Source of the DNA: Pseudobacter ginsenosidimutans
GTDB taxonomy: Bacteria; Bacteroidota; Bacteroidia; Chitinophagales; Chitinophagaceae
Reading direction: 5' to 3'
Length of the DNA: 64,000 bases
Assembly (NCBI RefSeq): GCF_007970185.1
Contig: NZ_CP042431.1
Location: 4,650,001 to 4,714,000, forward strand
The notes under the pieces are model-generated. The model did not search any database and had not been told where the DNA came from. It saw only the letters and a program-made list of their open reading frames with translations. Positions 34,522-44,210 of this stretch are shown here, piece after piece. The translations under genes were made by a program, and so were the position numbers. Every line of letters starts with the position of its first letter. Positions within the stretch are counted from its first letter, which is position 1.

Positions 34522-36822
34522 TCAGTATTTTCTTCTTCTTAGCAGGATGAGGCCACCGGTGAGCAGCAATATGCCGGGTAGTGCAAATAATACCAGGTAG
34601 TACAGTAGGCTGAAGGTTTTGTCTGTAATTGTTACCCTGTTGTCTTCCGGAGGGATTTTTGAAATACGTACCGGATATTCTCCATAACAAAGCCAGCTTA
34701 ACAAACCGGTGCCCAGGGAGAAGTTGGCTGTTGCAGGATGAGGTTTATTTAGTTCGATATTAGAAAGGAAATCTGCATCACCCACAACAGCTATTCTTTG
34801 TTCCTTTCCTGCAAACTTACGGCTAAGTGTAGCTGCTAATGGCAGCGCCAGTTTCAGATCGCCTTTCTCCGGGGAGAATTGAGCCACGGCGGAATCAGTC
34901 ACCAACCGGTGCCTGGTATACCATGAGTTGGAGGGATCATTGAGTACTACCGGCATGAATTTGAATGGGCTTCCCTTCAATGGCGATATTGGTACAACGC
35001 CGGGCATACTTACGCCCACTTCATATTTGAGGTATGGAGCCAGTTGACCATAGATTGAATTTGCATGTTCTGACAGACCGGCTTGCAGATAATCAGGAGA
35101 GTACGTAACATCCTGCTGCACCATCTGACCTTCCATCAGTTGCAGACCTAGTTTCTCCAGCAATCCGTTCAGTATAGACTGTTTCTCCGGTTCGCCCAGA
35201 ATGAGGAGGTTGCCGCCTCCATCAATATAACGTTGCAGTTGTTGCAATTCCAGCGTTGTGAAATCAGACCTCGGGTCGGCTATCACTACTGCATTAATAT
35301 TCTCTGGTATACCGGTGGAGTCTAACCGAAGGGAAACAAAATCAAAGCCCTGGTTGACCAGTGAACGGCGTGATTTGATCTTCGCTGCCAGTTCATTGAA
35401 TCCACGGTCACCCACCATTTGCAGGGGTCTTTCGAAATGCCCTTCGAGAAAAGCGATTCGCGGCACATTGGGATCCAGCAACCGTTTCAAGGCGGCGCCG
35501 GTTTCTGCCGGGCCTGGATAAAAAAGAAGATCATTGAAAGTTCGCAGGATGCATTTGGCGCCCTGATACTCCAGCTGGATCACATAACTATTCAGCTCCG
35601 GTTTTAAATTGATCAGACTCTGCATCTCTTCAGGTGTTTTGAAGCGATCGATCTTCATTTTGTTCGACTTTGCCCTTTTCTCAGCCACCTGTCTTAGCGA
35701 CATCTCTTTATGCTGTTTGTAAAATCCTTCATCAGAAATTACGCTATCATAATAATAAACGTAATTGATATGTATGTCTGTTTTGAACCATTGATAAGAT
35801 TCCCAGTTTTCCAGATCTGAAATACGTCTGGCCGGCGCTCCTTTGTGAAAGGTATTATCCAGGATATTCACGTAACAGGTAATGTTCAAAGGGCCTTCAT
35901 TCATGCTATGGAGTATTTGCTGAATTTCAGGACCAAGGGTCCAGGCTCTGGTAGCGGTATTGTCGAAATATTTAACCCATCCCGGACGAGACGAAAAATA
36001 ACCGATCACCATCACCACCAGTACCAGTGATGAATACCGGACAAGTTGAATGGTCCGGCTTGCCGGAATGATCAGCTTCCTGAGCCTGATGATGGTGAAA
36101 CCGATGAAGAGCAGGATGATGAGCAGATAATACAACAGATTCTTTGTTGAGATCAGCCCTTCGAGAAATTGTTGAACCCTGCCTTCCAGAGACAAGTAGT
36201 AAGTGAGATCGCGAATAAAGTCGTATTCCTGCCACACATTGCGGAGATAGGACATGGCGGCGAATAGGATCAATGTGCCCAGGGCTGCCACTATCTGGTA
36301 TTCCGAGAGGCTGCTGATGAATAATCCGATAGCTCCAAATGCGCTGAGCAAAAGAAACAGCCCAAGCAATCCACTCCACATCAGTCCTGTATCCGGCGTG
36401 TTGAGCGAATAGGAGGTTAATAGCATGAAGATACCGGCTATGCTTACCAGTAACAGGTTAAAAACCGTGATGGCGAGGTATTTCCCCCAGACGATCCATT
36501 GTACTTTCACGGGTGAAGAAAGCAGCAGCCTTATGGTGCCGCTTGCCACTTCCTTTCCTATCAGTCCCATGGTAAGCAGGGGAATGTATAGATAAGCCTT
36601 CTCAACAATACCTCCCAGTGTTGAATAGGCGCCGCTGAAAAGGTTGCTGGTAAGGCCACCACGCAGGCTGCCATCAAATGATTGTAACCTGCTGAGGTGT
36701 TCAAGGCTATCGAAGAAGTGGATAGCGGGTTGCACCAGAAATACCACCAGTAATAGCCAGGCAATGGGAGAGTAAAAGAGCTGATATAATTCGTTCCTTG
36801 CTATTTTCAGAACCGTTCTCAT
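34522..36822 (-). CDS. GldF-GldG fusion: ABC permease with auxiliary domain
   Basis: 766 residues. The first ~245 residues are an ABC-2-type permease with six membrane segments, starting MRTVLKIARNELYQLFYSP, which is GldF-like. The rest is a GldG-like/ABC auxiliary domain outside the membrane (for example NAVVIADPRSDFTTLELQQLQRYIDGGGNLLILGEPE), ending in one membrane helix and a basic tail (LLLTGGLILLRRRKY). In gliding Bacteroidota, GldA, GldF and GldG form an ABC transporter needed for motility, with F and G separate. Here F and G are fused. The ATPase gene overlaps its start by 4 bases. Whether it serves gliding or another export job is not decided by sequence. Confidence 0.85.
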   Translation of the reverse strand: MRTVLKIARNELYQLFYSPIAWLLLVVFLVQPAIHFFDSLEHLSRLQSFDGSLRGGLTSNLFSGAYSTLGGIVEKAYLYIPLLTMGLIGKEVASGTIRLLLSSPVKVQWIVWGKYLAITVFNLLLVSIAGIFMLLTSYSLNTPDTGLMWSGLLGLFLLLSAFGAIGLFISSLSEYQIVAALGTLILFAAMSYLRNVWQEYDFIRDLTYYLSLEGRVQQFLEGLISTKNLLYYLLIILLFIGFTIIRLRKLIIPASRTIQLVRYSSLVLVVMVIGYFSSRPGWVKYFDNTATRAWTLGPEIQQILHSMNEGPLNITCYVNILDNTFHKGAPARRISDLENWESYQWFKTDIHINYVYYYDSVISDEGFYKQHKEMSLRQVAEKRAKSNKMKIDRFKTPEEMQSLINLKPELNSYVIQLEYQGAKCILRTFNDLLFYPGPAETGAALKRLLDPNVPRIAFLEGHFERPLQMVGDRGFNELAAKIKSRRSLVNQGFDFVSLRLDSTGIPENINAVVIADPRSDFTTLELQQLQRYIDGGGNLLILGEPEKQSILNGLLEKLGLQLMEGQMVQQDVTYSPDYLQAGLSEHANSIYGQLAPYLKYEVGVSMPGVVPISPLKGSPFKFMPVVLNDPSNSWYTRHRLVTDSAVAQFSPEKGDLKLALPLAATLSRKFAGKEQRIAVVGDADFLSNIELNKPHPATANFSLGTGLLSWLCYGEYPVRISKIPPEDNRVTITDKTFSLLYYLVLFALPGILLLTGGLILLRRRKY

Positions 36823-37757
36823 GCTTTGAATTTTGATTGTTGTTTTGAAAGTTTCGCAAACACTTCATCGAGGGATGGCTTCTCGAACAATATTTCCTGC
36901 AGCCTCCATTGGTGCTGAACGCTGGCCTGTACAATATCTTCCGCGAGCTTTCTTTCGCCGGAAGTAAACAGCCTGAAACGGTTCCCGCTCAATAGCTCAA
37001 CTTGCATTATTCCCGGTATTTGCATCAACTGGTCAGATGCAGGAGCTTCTTCGAGATGTACGATCATTGTGTTATTACCTGTATGATTATTGAAGGCGTC
37101 CATGGTATCGGAGAATACGATCTGTCCTCCTTCGATCATCACTACATCTTTGCAGAGCGTTTGTATCTCTGTGAGGATATGGGAAGAGAATACTACTGCC
37201 CGCTCTTCGGCAATTTCCCTGATCAGTGATCTCACTTCGAGGATCTGGTTGGGATCAAGGCCATTGGTGGGTTCATCCAGTACAATCAATGGCGGCCTGT
37301 GAATGATGGCCTGTGCGATGCCTACGCGTTGACGATATCCGCCGGACAGGTTCCGGATCAGCCGCTTGCTGAAATGGGCAATGCCGCATTTTTGTTTGGC
37401 TGCTTCTATGGAGGCATTGATCTGTTTGGGCGGGATCAGTCTCAGCTCTGCACAATAGCGCAGATACTCATCGATGGATAGATCGATGTACAAAGGTGCC
37501 TGTTGTGGAAGGAAGCCGATCTCCCTGCGGGCCTGCTGCGGATCTTTCCTGAGGTTGATACCGGCGATGATCACATTGCCCTGCGTTGGTCTTAATGCTC
37601 CGCAAAGCACATTCATGGTGGTGGATTTACCGGCCCCATTGGAGCCCAGCAATCCGGTGATACCCCTGTTGGGTATATCCCAGTTGATATCCTTTACAGC
37701 CCATGATTTATGATATCGATGGCTCAGAGATTCAATTCTCGCAATTATCTCTCTCAT
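36819..37757 (-). CDS. ABC transporter ATPase (GldA-like)
   Basis: 312 residues with a full nucleotide-binding domain: Walker A GSNGAGKS at 38-45, Q-loop FLPQQAPLY, signature NLSGGYRQR, Walker B LIVLDEPTNGLDPNQ and the H-loop in VFSSHI. The C-terminal ~80 residues form the extra domain common to GldA/DrrA-type subunits. It precedes and overlaps the GldF-GldG fusion by 4 bases, so the two subunits are made together. Upstream is a short gap to the second susD-like gene, with no recognised promoter. Confidence 0.93.
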   Translation of the reverse strand: MREIIARIESLSHRYHKSWAVKDINWDIPNRGITGLLGSNGAGKSTTMNVLCGALRPTQGNVIIAGINLRKDPQQARREIGFLPQQAPLYIDLSIDEYLRYCAELRLIPPKQINASIEAAKQKCGIAHFSKRLIRNLSGGYRQRVGIAQAIIHRPPLIVLDEPTNGLDPNQILEVRSLIREIAEERAVVFSSHILTEIQTLCKDVVMIEGGQIVFSDTMDAFNNHTGNNTMIVHLEEAPASDQLMQIPGIMQVELLSGNRFRLFTSGERKLAEDIVQASVQHQWRLQEILFEKPSLDEVFAKLSKQQSKFKA

Positions 37758-37833
37758 TTTATACGGTTGTATATTAACGTTAGTAGTACGGTCATACGCC
37801 GCCTGTAAGGGATACAGACGTTCATTAGTAGTG

Positions 37834-39174
37834 TCAGCGTGGATTCTGTGGAATATCCGGTTTGAACATCATCACTTCCGGTGGAATGAGGAAAGCATAG
37901 CGAGGGTCATTGGGAGGAATTGTATAGGTATTTGTACCTATTTTCCTGGTAAGTGTGATGGCCCGTCCCGGTTCGCGGTTCAATCTTTTGATATCGCCCC
38001 AGCGCTGGCCGCGCAGAAGCATTTCCTTTCGCCTTTCTGTGAGCACCAGTTCCAGTGCAGCTGCTGCATTGGCGGCAGTTTCAGGAACGAAATGTCCGGC
38101 TTTGTAACGGGCCTGAAGCAAGGTGTTGATATCATCCAGCGCTGCCTGTGTATCACCTGCTCTGGCGGCGCATTCCGCCCGGATTAGATATACTTCGGAA
38201 ACGGTGAGCCCGGTGAAGTTCATACCACCGATAGCATATGTGCCTCGATAGAAATCTGCGCCATCACTGGTGGGGCTGAAGTACATTTCTTTCCTCAGAT
38301 CGTTCTCTTTATACAGCAACAGTAAATTGGTGTCTACCCTGGGCATGACAAATGGGGCAGCTATACCATTCTCATTGACGCGGTAGAGGAGGATCTCAGG
38401 GTTTGTTTCGAACCTGCTGAGTGGATATTCTTCTGCAGCATTGCAGGTATTATAATTTAGCAACTGGTGATGTTCTTTCAGGCTGGCATCTGCCGCTTCC
38501 CTTGCTTTGGGATAATTGGCCATCTGCAGGCAGGTCCTGGCCAGCAAGCCCCATGCTGAAGCTTTGGTGGGCCTGTGTTTGTAGAGAGATTGAGCAGGAA
38601 GCAGAGGTATGGCGGATTCGAGATCCTTAACGATCTGCCCATAAGTTGTTTTGAGATCGGACCTTACGATCTTTTCATTGTAATCCTCAGAAAAACGAAG
38701 CACAATTCCAGGCTCAGTGCCCGCGTCTGTGCTGTTGTACTGGATAGCGAATTGTTGCGCAAGTCTTAAGAATATTTCTGATCTGATGGTAAGACAGGCG
38801 CCACGCAAATGATCACGGTTCTTAACAATCCTGCCTGTCTTGGCTTTCTCTGCATTGGTCAATGCTGTATTGAAATGGAGCAGCTGATCATATGCCCCAT
38901 TCCATTCATAGTAAGATGTTTGGGTGGGATGCCAGAGATAGATATTCCTGTCTTTTTCCTGCCTTGCCTGCCATTCTGCTTCTGTAAGATAATAATCATC
39001 ACAAGCAGTAAGCGCCATTTCTCCGCCAAAGTATTTTCTGAAATTGTCGAGCAATTCCTGAACATCATCCAGCGTGTTAACTGTGGAGAGTGTTGGATCT
39101 GGTTTTTCATCCAGGAATTTTTTGCAGGAAGTGATCATCAGACTTCCAGCCAATATGAGAAGAAGAGGTTTCAT
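37834..39174 (-). CDS. SusD/RagB-family surface lipoprotein (second cassette)
   Basis: 446 residues with a lipobox near residue 17 (LILAGSLMITSCKKFLDEKP). SusD landmarks are LLHFNTALTNAEKAK, HLRGACLTIRSEIFLRLAQQFAIQYN, KASAWGLLARTCLQMANYPKAREAAD and TERRKEMLLRGQRWGDIKRLNREPG near the C-terminus. It is 9 bases downstream of its SusC partner. No polysaccharide-degrading enzyme is next to the cassette; the following genes are an ABC transporter. The captured ligand is unknown. Confidence 0.93.
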   Translation of the reverse strand: MKPLLLILAGSLMITSCKKFLDEKPDPTLSTVNTLDDVQELLDNFRKYFGGEMALTACDDYYLTEAEWQARQEKDRNIYLWHPTQTSYYEWNGAYDQLLHFNTALTNAEKAKTGRIVKNRDHLRGACLTIRSEIFLRLAQQFAIQYNSTDAGTEPGIVLRFSEDYNEKIVRSDLKTTYGQIVKDLESAIPLLPAQSLYKHRPTKASAWGLLARTCLQMANYPKAREAADASLKEHHQLLNYNTCNAAEEYPLSRFETNPEILLYRVNENGIAAPFVMPRVDTNLLLLYKENDLRKEMYFSPTSDGADFYRGTYAIGGMNFTGLTVSEVYLIRAECAARAGDTQAALDDINTLLQARYKAGHFVPETAANAAAALELVLTERRKEMLLRGQRWGDIKRLNREPGRAITLTRKIGTNTYTIPPNDPRYAFLIPPEVMMFKPDIPQNPR

Positions 39175-39183
39175 AATTAAAGT

Positions 39184-42100
39184 TTAGAATGTCAATCTGA
39201 TTTGTCCGCTGATCCTTACTGGTGTTTGGTATGACCCTGAAACAGGTGGAATATTCGGATCGGTCTTTTCATCATTGGCGAGCCAGAGAAATCCCAGGTT
39301 CTCCAGGTTCACATTCATAGTGAGGGCGCGCATGATTTTTTTGAGATTCTTTTGTGGCTCCCAGGTATAACCGAATTGAATATTGCTGAACTGGATATTG
39401 TCGGCTGGTTGTATGTTTACGCTGGAATTAGTGTAAAAGAAATCGCGATCAGTGCTTGCCGGATAGATCTGGGATGGTACAGTGGTGGTCTTTTCATCTC
39501 CGGGCTGCTTCCATCTTTTGAGATAGTCTGTATGCAATAATCCGGATCTTAAGATATTACCATAATTCAGTGCGTCTCTCTGGTAATAATATTTCAGTTT
39601 GAATTGAATTCCTACCAGTAAATGAAAGTTCCTGTATGTAAAAAGGTTGTTGAAATATCCATGGATGCGCGGAACGGATGAGCCATGGATCTGTATGGCA
39701 GAATCCACAGGTTGATCATTGATGGCCTGATAATCCCTGGAGGGTTTTCCATTTACAAGCCCCATTGGATCGCCTGTTTGTGGATCGAGCCCGGCCGACC
39801 GGAAACTGATAATAGAGTAAGGATCATACCCGATACCCAATGCCAGCGGCATTGTCATATTAATAGCTGCCCGTGCAGTTTTGGGAGTAGGATACCGAAG
39901 GGTATCGATCTTTTCGATCTTATTTCTAATAGTATTTACACTGATCTCTGTGCTCCATTTGAATACTCCTTTCAGGTTTTGCGTTCGTATGGCCAGGTTG
40001 ATCCCCCTGGATGCAATACCGGCAAAATTCTTTTCCACTCTTATCACACCGGTAGTGGCATCTATTTGCACATAATGGATCACATCCTGCGCTTTATTCC
40101 GGAAGGTTTCGAAAACGATATTGATCCTGTTCTGCAGAAATGCCATGTCGGTCTTGAAGTTCAATGTGGCCAATTTCTCCCATTTCAATTGAGGGTTGGC
40201 CGGCGCTTTGATGCTTGCATAGTTCAGGCCGAAATCGGTCCAGCTATTGCCCTCATGCGTTATAATGGTTTGCGCAGATAGTCGCGGGTTTACATTTCCT
40301 CTATACCCAAAACTGATACTGGTGTGCAACTGGTCAACATAGGGTAGTTTGAAGAACTTTTCATTGCTGATCTTCCAGCCAAAACCTCCTGACCAGAAGG
40401 GAGTCCATTTGGCGTTGGTAGTTACCCCGAAAATATTGGCAGCGTCTCTTCTGCCACTCAGTGTAAAGATGTAGCGTTTATCGTACTGGTATGAGGCATT
40501 GGCAACCACATTTACATTCCTGTTGAGGAAAGTACTCAAGGCATTTCCTCCAGGTATACGCTGCATTCCATCGGCGCGGGTTTCGTACAGGGTTGCATTG
40601 TCAACCGGGAGTGATTGCATCGTTTCTGCGTTATATCCGTACAGTACACTGCTTTGATTGAAGCTTTTATGTTCACTGGCTTCGGCAGATGCCTGTGCAT
40701 CCACTTCATGTTTCTTACCAAAAAACCTCGAGAATTGAAGTTGAAATCTGTAATTCTTCTGAGTGCTTTCGCTTCTGGTATCTGACCTGATACCGCCTAT
40801 CGGAACTGGATAACGTTTTGCCGGGTTGGCTTCATCAAGGTTTGTAAAATTGTTGATGAGATTGCGTGTGTAATAACTATCCAGATCGCGTAGGATGGTG
40901 TATAAATGATTGGCGTTGCCATATTGATAGAAGAATGATGTGGTGAAACCAGGCAGTGGTTGCCAGGAGATCTGCCAGTTGACCAGGAACTCTTTTCCTG
41001 TTTTGGAATAGTTTTGGCTCCGGGCCTCATCGAGTGGCCGGTATTTCCAGTGGAGATATCTTCCGCCACCTATCGTATCTGTAAATGGTTCCCTGTATTG
41101 GTAGGGCGAGGAAGCTGAATGGCCGTTTTCATCCAGGAATGAAAAATAGGGAGGGAGATAATAGCTGCCCTGTTTGAAAAATCCTGCATTCATATCACCG
41201 GCTCCATTCGGATGGTCCACTATTCTGTTGAAGCGGATATCCAGTGAAGTAGTCAGGTTCTTAATGGGACGATAAGTATGGGTGGTGGAAAAATTGTACC
41301 GCGTCCTTTCTTCCCGTTTCAGATAAGTGGGGAGGTAATCAATATTTCCGCTGAGGTTATACTTTATTTTATCCGAGCCACCGGTAACATCCAAACCCAC
41401 CTGGTGTGAGATGGCATCCCTGTAAAATAAATCTTCGAATTCTCCTCTTACATCCCGGGCTCTCAGTTTGTCGATTTTGGTTTTGGCTTCTTCTCCGGTA
41501 ATGGCGCCCTGCCTTTTCAATGCGAGTATTTCCACTACTTCAGAAACGCCGGGAAACCTGGAGCTGCGCAGGTTACTGTTGTAATATCCTTTATCGAAAA
41601 GAAAGATCTCGAGATCGATATAATCTGAAGCTCCTGCAAAAGAAAGGGAATGAAGTTCTGGTTTCCGGGTCCGGGAGGAAGTACTGGTGAGGTTCACCTC
41701 CATGGGTTGATTGTATTTCCCTTTTTTGGTGTTGATCACGATCACGCCATTGGCAGACTGTGCTCCCCAAACCGAGGCTGCGGCTGCATCACGTAAGATG
41801 GTCACGCTTTCAACATCATTCGGATTGATACTGCGGATATCTCCATTGAACGGAAAATTGTTAAGGATGATCAGCGGGCCATCGTATTCGTTGGAGAAAG
41901 TGGTGAGTCCCCTGATATTCATTTTCACTCCGTCTTCAGCATCGAGGCGTCCCGGATGGTTGATCCTTCTGTCGAAGAAGATCCCGCTCACGCCTTCCAG
42001 CCTGCTGATCAGATCGGGTCCTACCTTTCTGTTGAGCTCCTCTTTCCTGATCACTTCAAAAGACCCTGTGGAACGTTCCTGTGGTATATCCTGGTAACCA

Positions 42101-42744
42101 TTTGAAATGATCACCTGCTCAAGCGCTGCAGGTTTGATGGTAAGTTTGATCAGCAGTTCGGTCCTGTTGCTGACCGGCAGTTCCTGTGACTGATAATTCA
42201 CGGCAGTGACCAGCAGCACGGCATTGTTGTCGATTCCTTTCAATTCAAAGTTGCCATTGTCGTCAGATTGGCTGGCCCGGTTCTTTCCTTTTACAGAGAT
42301 GGTGGCGCCTGCCAATGGTTCGTTGTTCTGGCCGAATACTTTCCCTTTTACATCGATGGCTCCAAACAGCGCGTTGTTGATAGCTGTCACAAACGGATCA
42401 TCTGCCAGCGGTCTTCGCCGCAGAAAGATAGTCTTGTTCCTGATGGAATAGGTGAGTGGCTGGTAAAGAAAGATGGTATCGAGGAAAGTGGAAAGCGGTT
42501 CCTCATGAACGTTAACAGTAACCGGTTTTACGCCATTCAAGGTAGCGGTATTGTAGAAAAAGAGATACCCGGTTTGCTTCTGCACTTCTTCGATCAATTG
42601 TTTCAGTGCAATGTTTTTCCCGGAGTAGGTGATGGTCTGTGAATGGGCGGCCCCATGCACTTTGAATACGAAAGCAGTGGTGAGCAGGATGATGAGTTTC
42701 ATCATGAACACAATTTTGGTAATAAGCCGCAGCCTGTTTTGCAT
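39184..42744 (-). CDS. SusC/RagA TonB-dependent receptor with STN domain (second cassette)
   Basis: 1186 residues from the ATG at 42744 (MQNRLRLITKIVFMMKLIILL), chosen over the longest frame (42789), which adds 15 residues with no signal-peptide character; MMKL at residue 13-14 is another possible start. After the signal peptide come the STN domain (ITYSGKNIALKQLIEEVQKQTGYLFFYN), a carboxypeptidase-regulatory-like domain (VKGKVFGQNNEPLAGATISVKG), a TonB plug (ISRLEGVSGIFFDRR, VTILRDAAAASVWGAQSANGVIVINTKKG) and the barrel. The STN domain links it to the sigma/FecR pair upstream. The 216-base gap to fecR carries a hairpin-rich segment that may encode an antisense RNA. Confidence 0.93.
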   Translation of the reverse strand: MQNRLRLITKIVFMMKLIILLTTAFVFKVHGAAHSQTITYSGKNIALKQLIEEVQKQTGYLFFYNTATLNGVKPVTVNVHEEPLSTFLDTIFLYQPLTYSIRNKTIFLRRRPLADDPFVTAINNALFGAIDVKGKVFGQNNEPLAGATISVKGKNRASQSDDNGNFELKGIDNNAVLLVTAVNYQSQELPVSNRTELLIKLTIKPAALEQVIISNGYQDIPQERSTGSFEVIRKEELNRKVGPDLISRLEGVSGIFFDRRINHPGRLDAEDGVKMNIRGLTTFSNEYDGPLIILNNFPFNGDIRSINPNDVESVTILRDAAAASVWGAQSANGVIVINTKKGKYNQPMEVNLTSTSSRTRKPELHSLSFAGASDYIDLEIFLFDKGYYNSNLRSSRFPGVSEVVEILALKRQGAITGEEAKTKIDKLRARDVRGEFEDLFYRDAISHQVGLDVTGGSDKIKYNLSGNIDYLPTYLKREERTRYNFSTTHTYRPIKNLTTSLDIRFNRIVDHPNGAGDMNAGFFKQGSYYLPPYFSFLDENGHSASSPYQYREPFTDTIGGGRYLHWKYRPLDEARSQNYSKTGKEFLVNWQISWQPLPGFTTSFFYQYGNANHLYTILRDLDSYYTRNLINNFTNLDEANPAKRYPVPIGGIRSDTRSESTQKNYRFQLQFSRFFGKKHEVDAQASAEASEHKSFNQSSVLYGYNAETMQSLPVDNATLYETRADGMQRIPGGNALSTFLNRNVNVVANASYQYDKRYIFTLSGRRDAANIFGVTTNAKWTPFWSGGFGWKISNEKFFKLPYVDQLHTSISFGYRGNVNPRLSAQTIITHEGNSWTDFGLNYASIKAPANPQLKWEKLATLNFKTDMAFLQNRINIVFETFRNKAQDVIHYVQIDATTGVIRVEKNFAGIASRGINLAIRTQNLKGVFKWSTEISVNTIRNKIEKIDTLRYPTPKTARAAINMTMPLALGIGYDPYSIISFRSAGLDPQTGDPMGLVNGKPSRDYQAINDQPVDSAIQIHGSSVPRIHGYFNNLFTYRNFHLLVGIQFKLKYYYQRDALNYGNILRSGLLHTDYLKRWKQPGDEKTTTVPSQIYPASTDRDFFYTNSSVNIQPADNIQFSNIQFGYTWEPQKNLKKIMRALTMNVNLENLGFLWLANDEKTDPNIPPVSGSYQTPVRISGQIRLTF

Positions 42745-42788
42745 CGGTGAATACAATAGCCTACAGCCACAAAGAGCATCGTTTTGCA

Positions 42789-42796
42789 TAACTTTG
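42789..42796 (+). promoter_or_regulatory. -7 box of a candidate divergent small RNA
   Basis: TAACTTTG matches TAnnTTTG on the plus strand, opposite to susC. No clear -33 TTTG is found at 18-21 bases upstream, so strength is uncertain. Confidence 0.35.
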
Positions 42797-42798
42797 CG

Positions 42799-42897
42799 TT
42801 GTTTGGGTGCAATAATCTGGTATACTTAAGCAGTTAACTGAATATTGGTTGACCCAAACAAGCTGCCGGAGGTGTTTCAGCCACCTTCGGCTTTTTT
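42799..42897 (+). ncRNA. Candidate small RNA antisense to the fecR-susC intergenic leader
   Basis: The first bases TTGTTTGGGT (42799-42808) pair perfectly with ACCCAAACAA (42852-42861). A terminator hairpin follows: GCCGGAGGTG (42865-42874) with CACCTTCGGC (42882-42891), one G-U pair, then six T residues. There is no coding frame. It would be complementary to any sigma-fecR-susC readthrough mRNA just before the susC start. Small RNAs antisense to PUL leaders are known in Bacteroides; whether this belongs to that type is inference. Confidence 0.35.
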
Positions 42898-42960
42898 GTG
42901 GACCAACCTTTCTGGTCAGGTGATCATACTGTAGTTTTTTGTGATGGTGATTGAATGGGT

Positions 42961-44139
42961 TTATGGCAGTACTGTCAATTGTTTTCCTTCTACTTTGAAA
43001 TGGATACCGGTTTCTTTCAGTCCATGCAGTACATCGTTCAGGTTCAGGTCTCGACCGATCATCCCCTCGAAGCGTATGGAGGGAATTCCTTTTTCATACA
43101 CGATATCTACATCGTACCATCTTGAGATCTGCCGCATCACTTCCTCTATGCCTGCATTCCTGAAATTGAAAATGCCTTCTTTCCAGGCTATCACCTTACT
43201 GATATCTGCCTGGTTTATAGCTATCAGTTCTCCCTGCTGATCGCATTGCAATTGCTGGCCTGGTTGAAGCAGTTTTTCCTGTTGCGGTAATTTTATTTTT
43301 ATCGAACCTTCCAATAAGGTGGCGCTGATCAGAGGCTCGTCTGTATAGGCATTGATATTGAAACTGGTGCCCAGCACCTGCACGGTTGTAGTGTTGTTGA
43401 TCCTGATCCTGAAAGGTTTTTGGGGGGAGGGAGATACTTCAAAATATACTTCACCGGTTACAGAAACCAGGCGCTCATTTCCTGCAAATGCTGTTGGATA
43501 AGTGATGGAGGAGGCAGCGTTGAGCCAGGCTTTTGAACCGTCCGGCAACAATAGCTGGAACAGTTTTCCCCTTGCGGTGCTGAGTGTGTTGTAAACGATC
43601 TTACCGGACGCAGTTGCTGCGTCATAACTGAGCCGGCCGCTTTGTAATTGCAGTTTGCTTCCTTCCTGTTCTGCAACCAGTCCGTTCTGTGCTGCATCCA
43701 GTTGCACGCTGGTGCCGTCAGACAGGGTGAGCATGGCTCCTGAAGCGGCAGGAGCGATGATGGTGGCAGTTTTTGCAGATGGATCACTGGTAGTACCGGC
43801 GGAATGTTGCCAGAGATACCAGCAGGTGGCTGCAATCAGCAGCGCCGCTGCTGCCGCGTATCTGACAATGCGGTTGATCCTGTTATTGCGATCCGGTTGT
43901 TGAACAGTCTGTATTTGATTGCGCAATCCTTCCAGCACCAACTGATCCACTGATAAGGGAACGGCAGGCAATTGAAGCAATTCCGGATGAATGCTCAAAT
44001 GCTGTTCGATGAAACCGGTTACCTGCTCACGTGAGCTGTTCTGGTCAATCAGGATCATCAGCTCCGCTCTTTCTTCAAGGCTGAGTGATTGTTGCTGATA
44101 GCGCTCCAGTAACCAGGTGATCCTTTGTGATGCCTCCAT
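42961..44139 (-). CDS. FecR-family anti-sigma factor (second cassette)
   Basis: 392 residues. Cytoplasmic sigma-binding part ~1-85 (SQRITWLLERYQQQSLSLEERAEL), one membrane segment (~90-110, IVRYAAAAALLIAATCWYL), periplasmic FecR domain (~185-290, STARGKLFQLLLPDGSKAWLNAASSITYP and VSVTGEVYFEVSPSP), and a C-terminal STN-like/DUF4974 domain (~320-392, ISRWYDVDIVYEKGIPSIRFEG). It is laid out as in the first cassette. It sits 71 bases after the sigma gene and upstream of the susC/susD pair on the same strand, so all four genes probably respond to one signal. Confidence 0.92.
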   Translation of the reverse strand: MEASQRITWLLERYQQQSLSLEERAELMILIDQNSSREQVTGFIEQHLSIHPELLQLPAVPLSVDQLVLEGLRNQIQTVQQPDRNNRINRIVRYAAAAALLIAATCWYLWQHSAGTTSDPSAKTATIIAPAASGAMLTLSDGTSVQLDAAQNGLVAEQEGSKLQLQSGRLSYDAATASGKIVYNTLSTARGKLFQLLLPDGSKAWLNAASSITYPTAFAGNERLVSVTGEVYFEVSPSPQKPFRIRINNTTTVQVLGTSFNINAYTDEPLISATLLEGSIKIKLPQQEKLLQPGQQLQCDQQGELIAINQADISKVIAWKEGIFNFRNAGIEEVMRQISRWYDVDIVYEKGIPSIRFEGMIGRDLNLNDVLHGLKETGIHFKVEGKQLTVLP

Positions 44140-44210
44140 TTGGTAAAGGGATTGTATATAGAAGAAACCCGTGAGGAAAGAAACAGGGGGTAGTAACGGG
44201 AAAAAATTAT

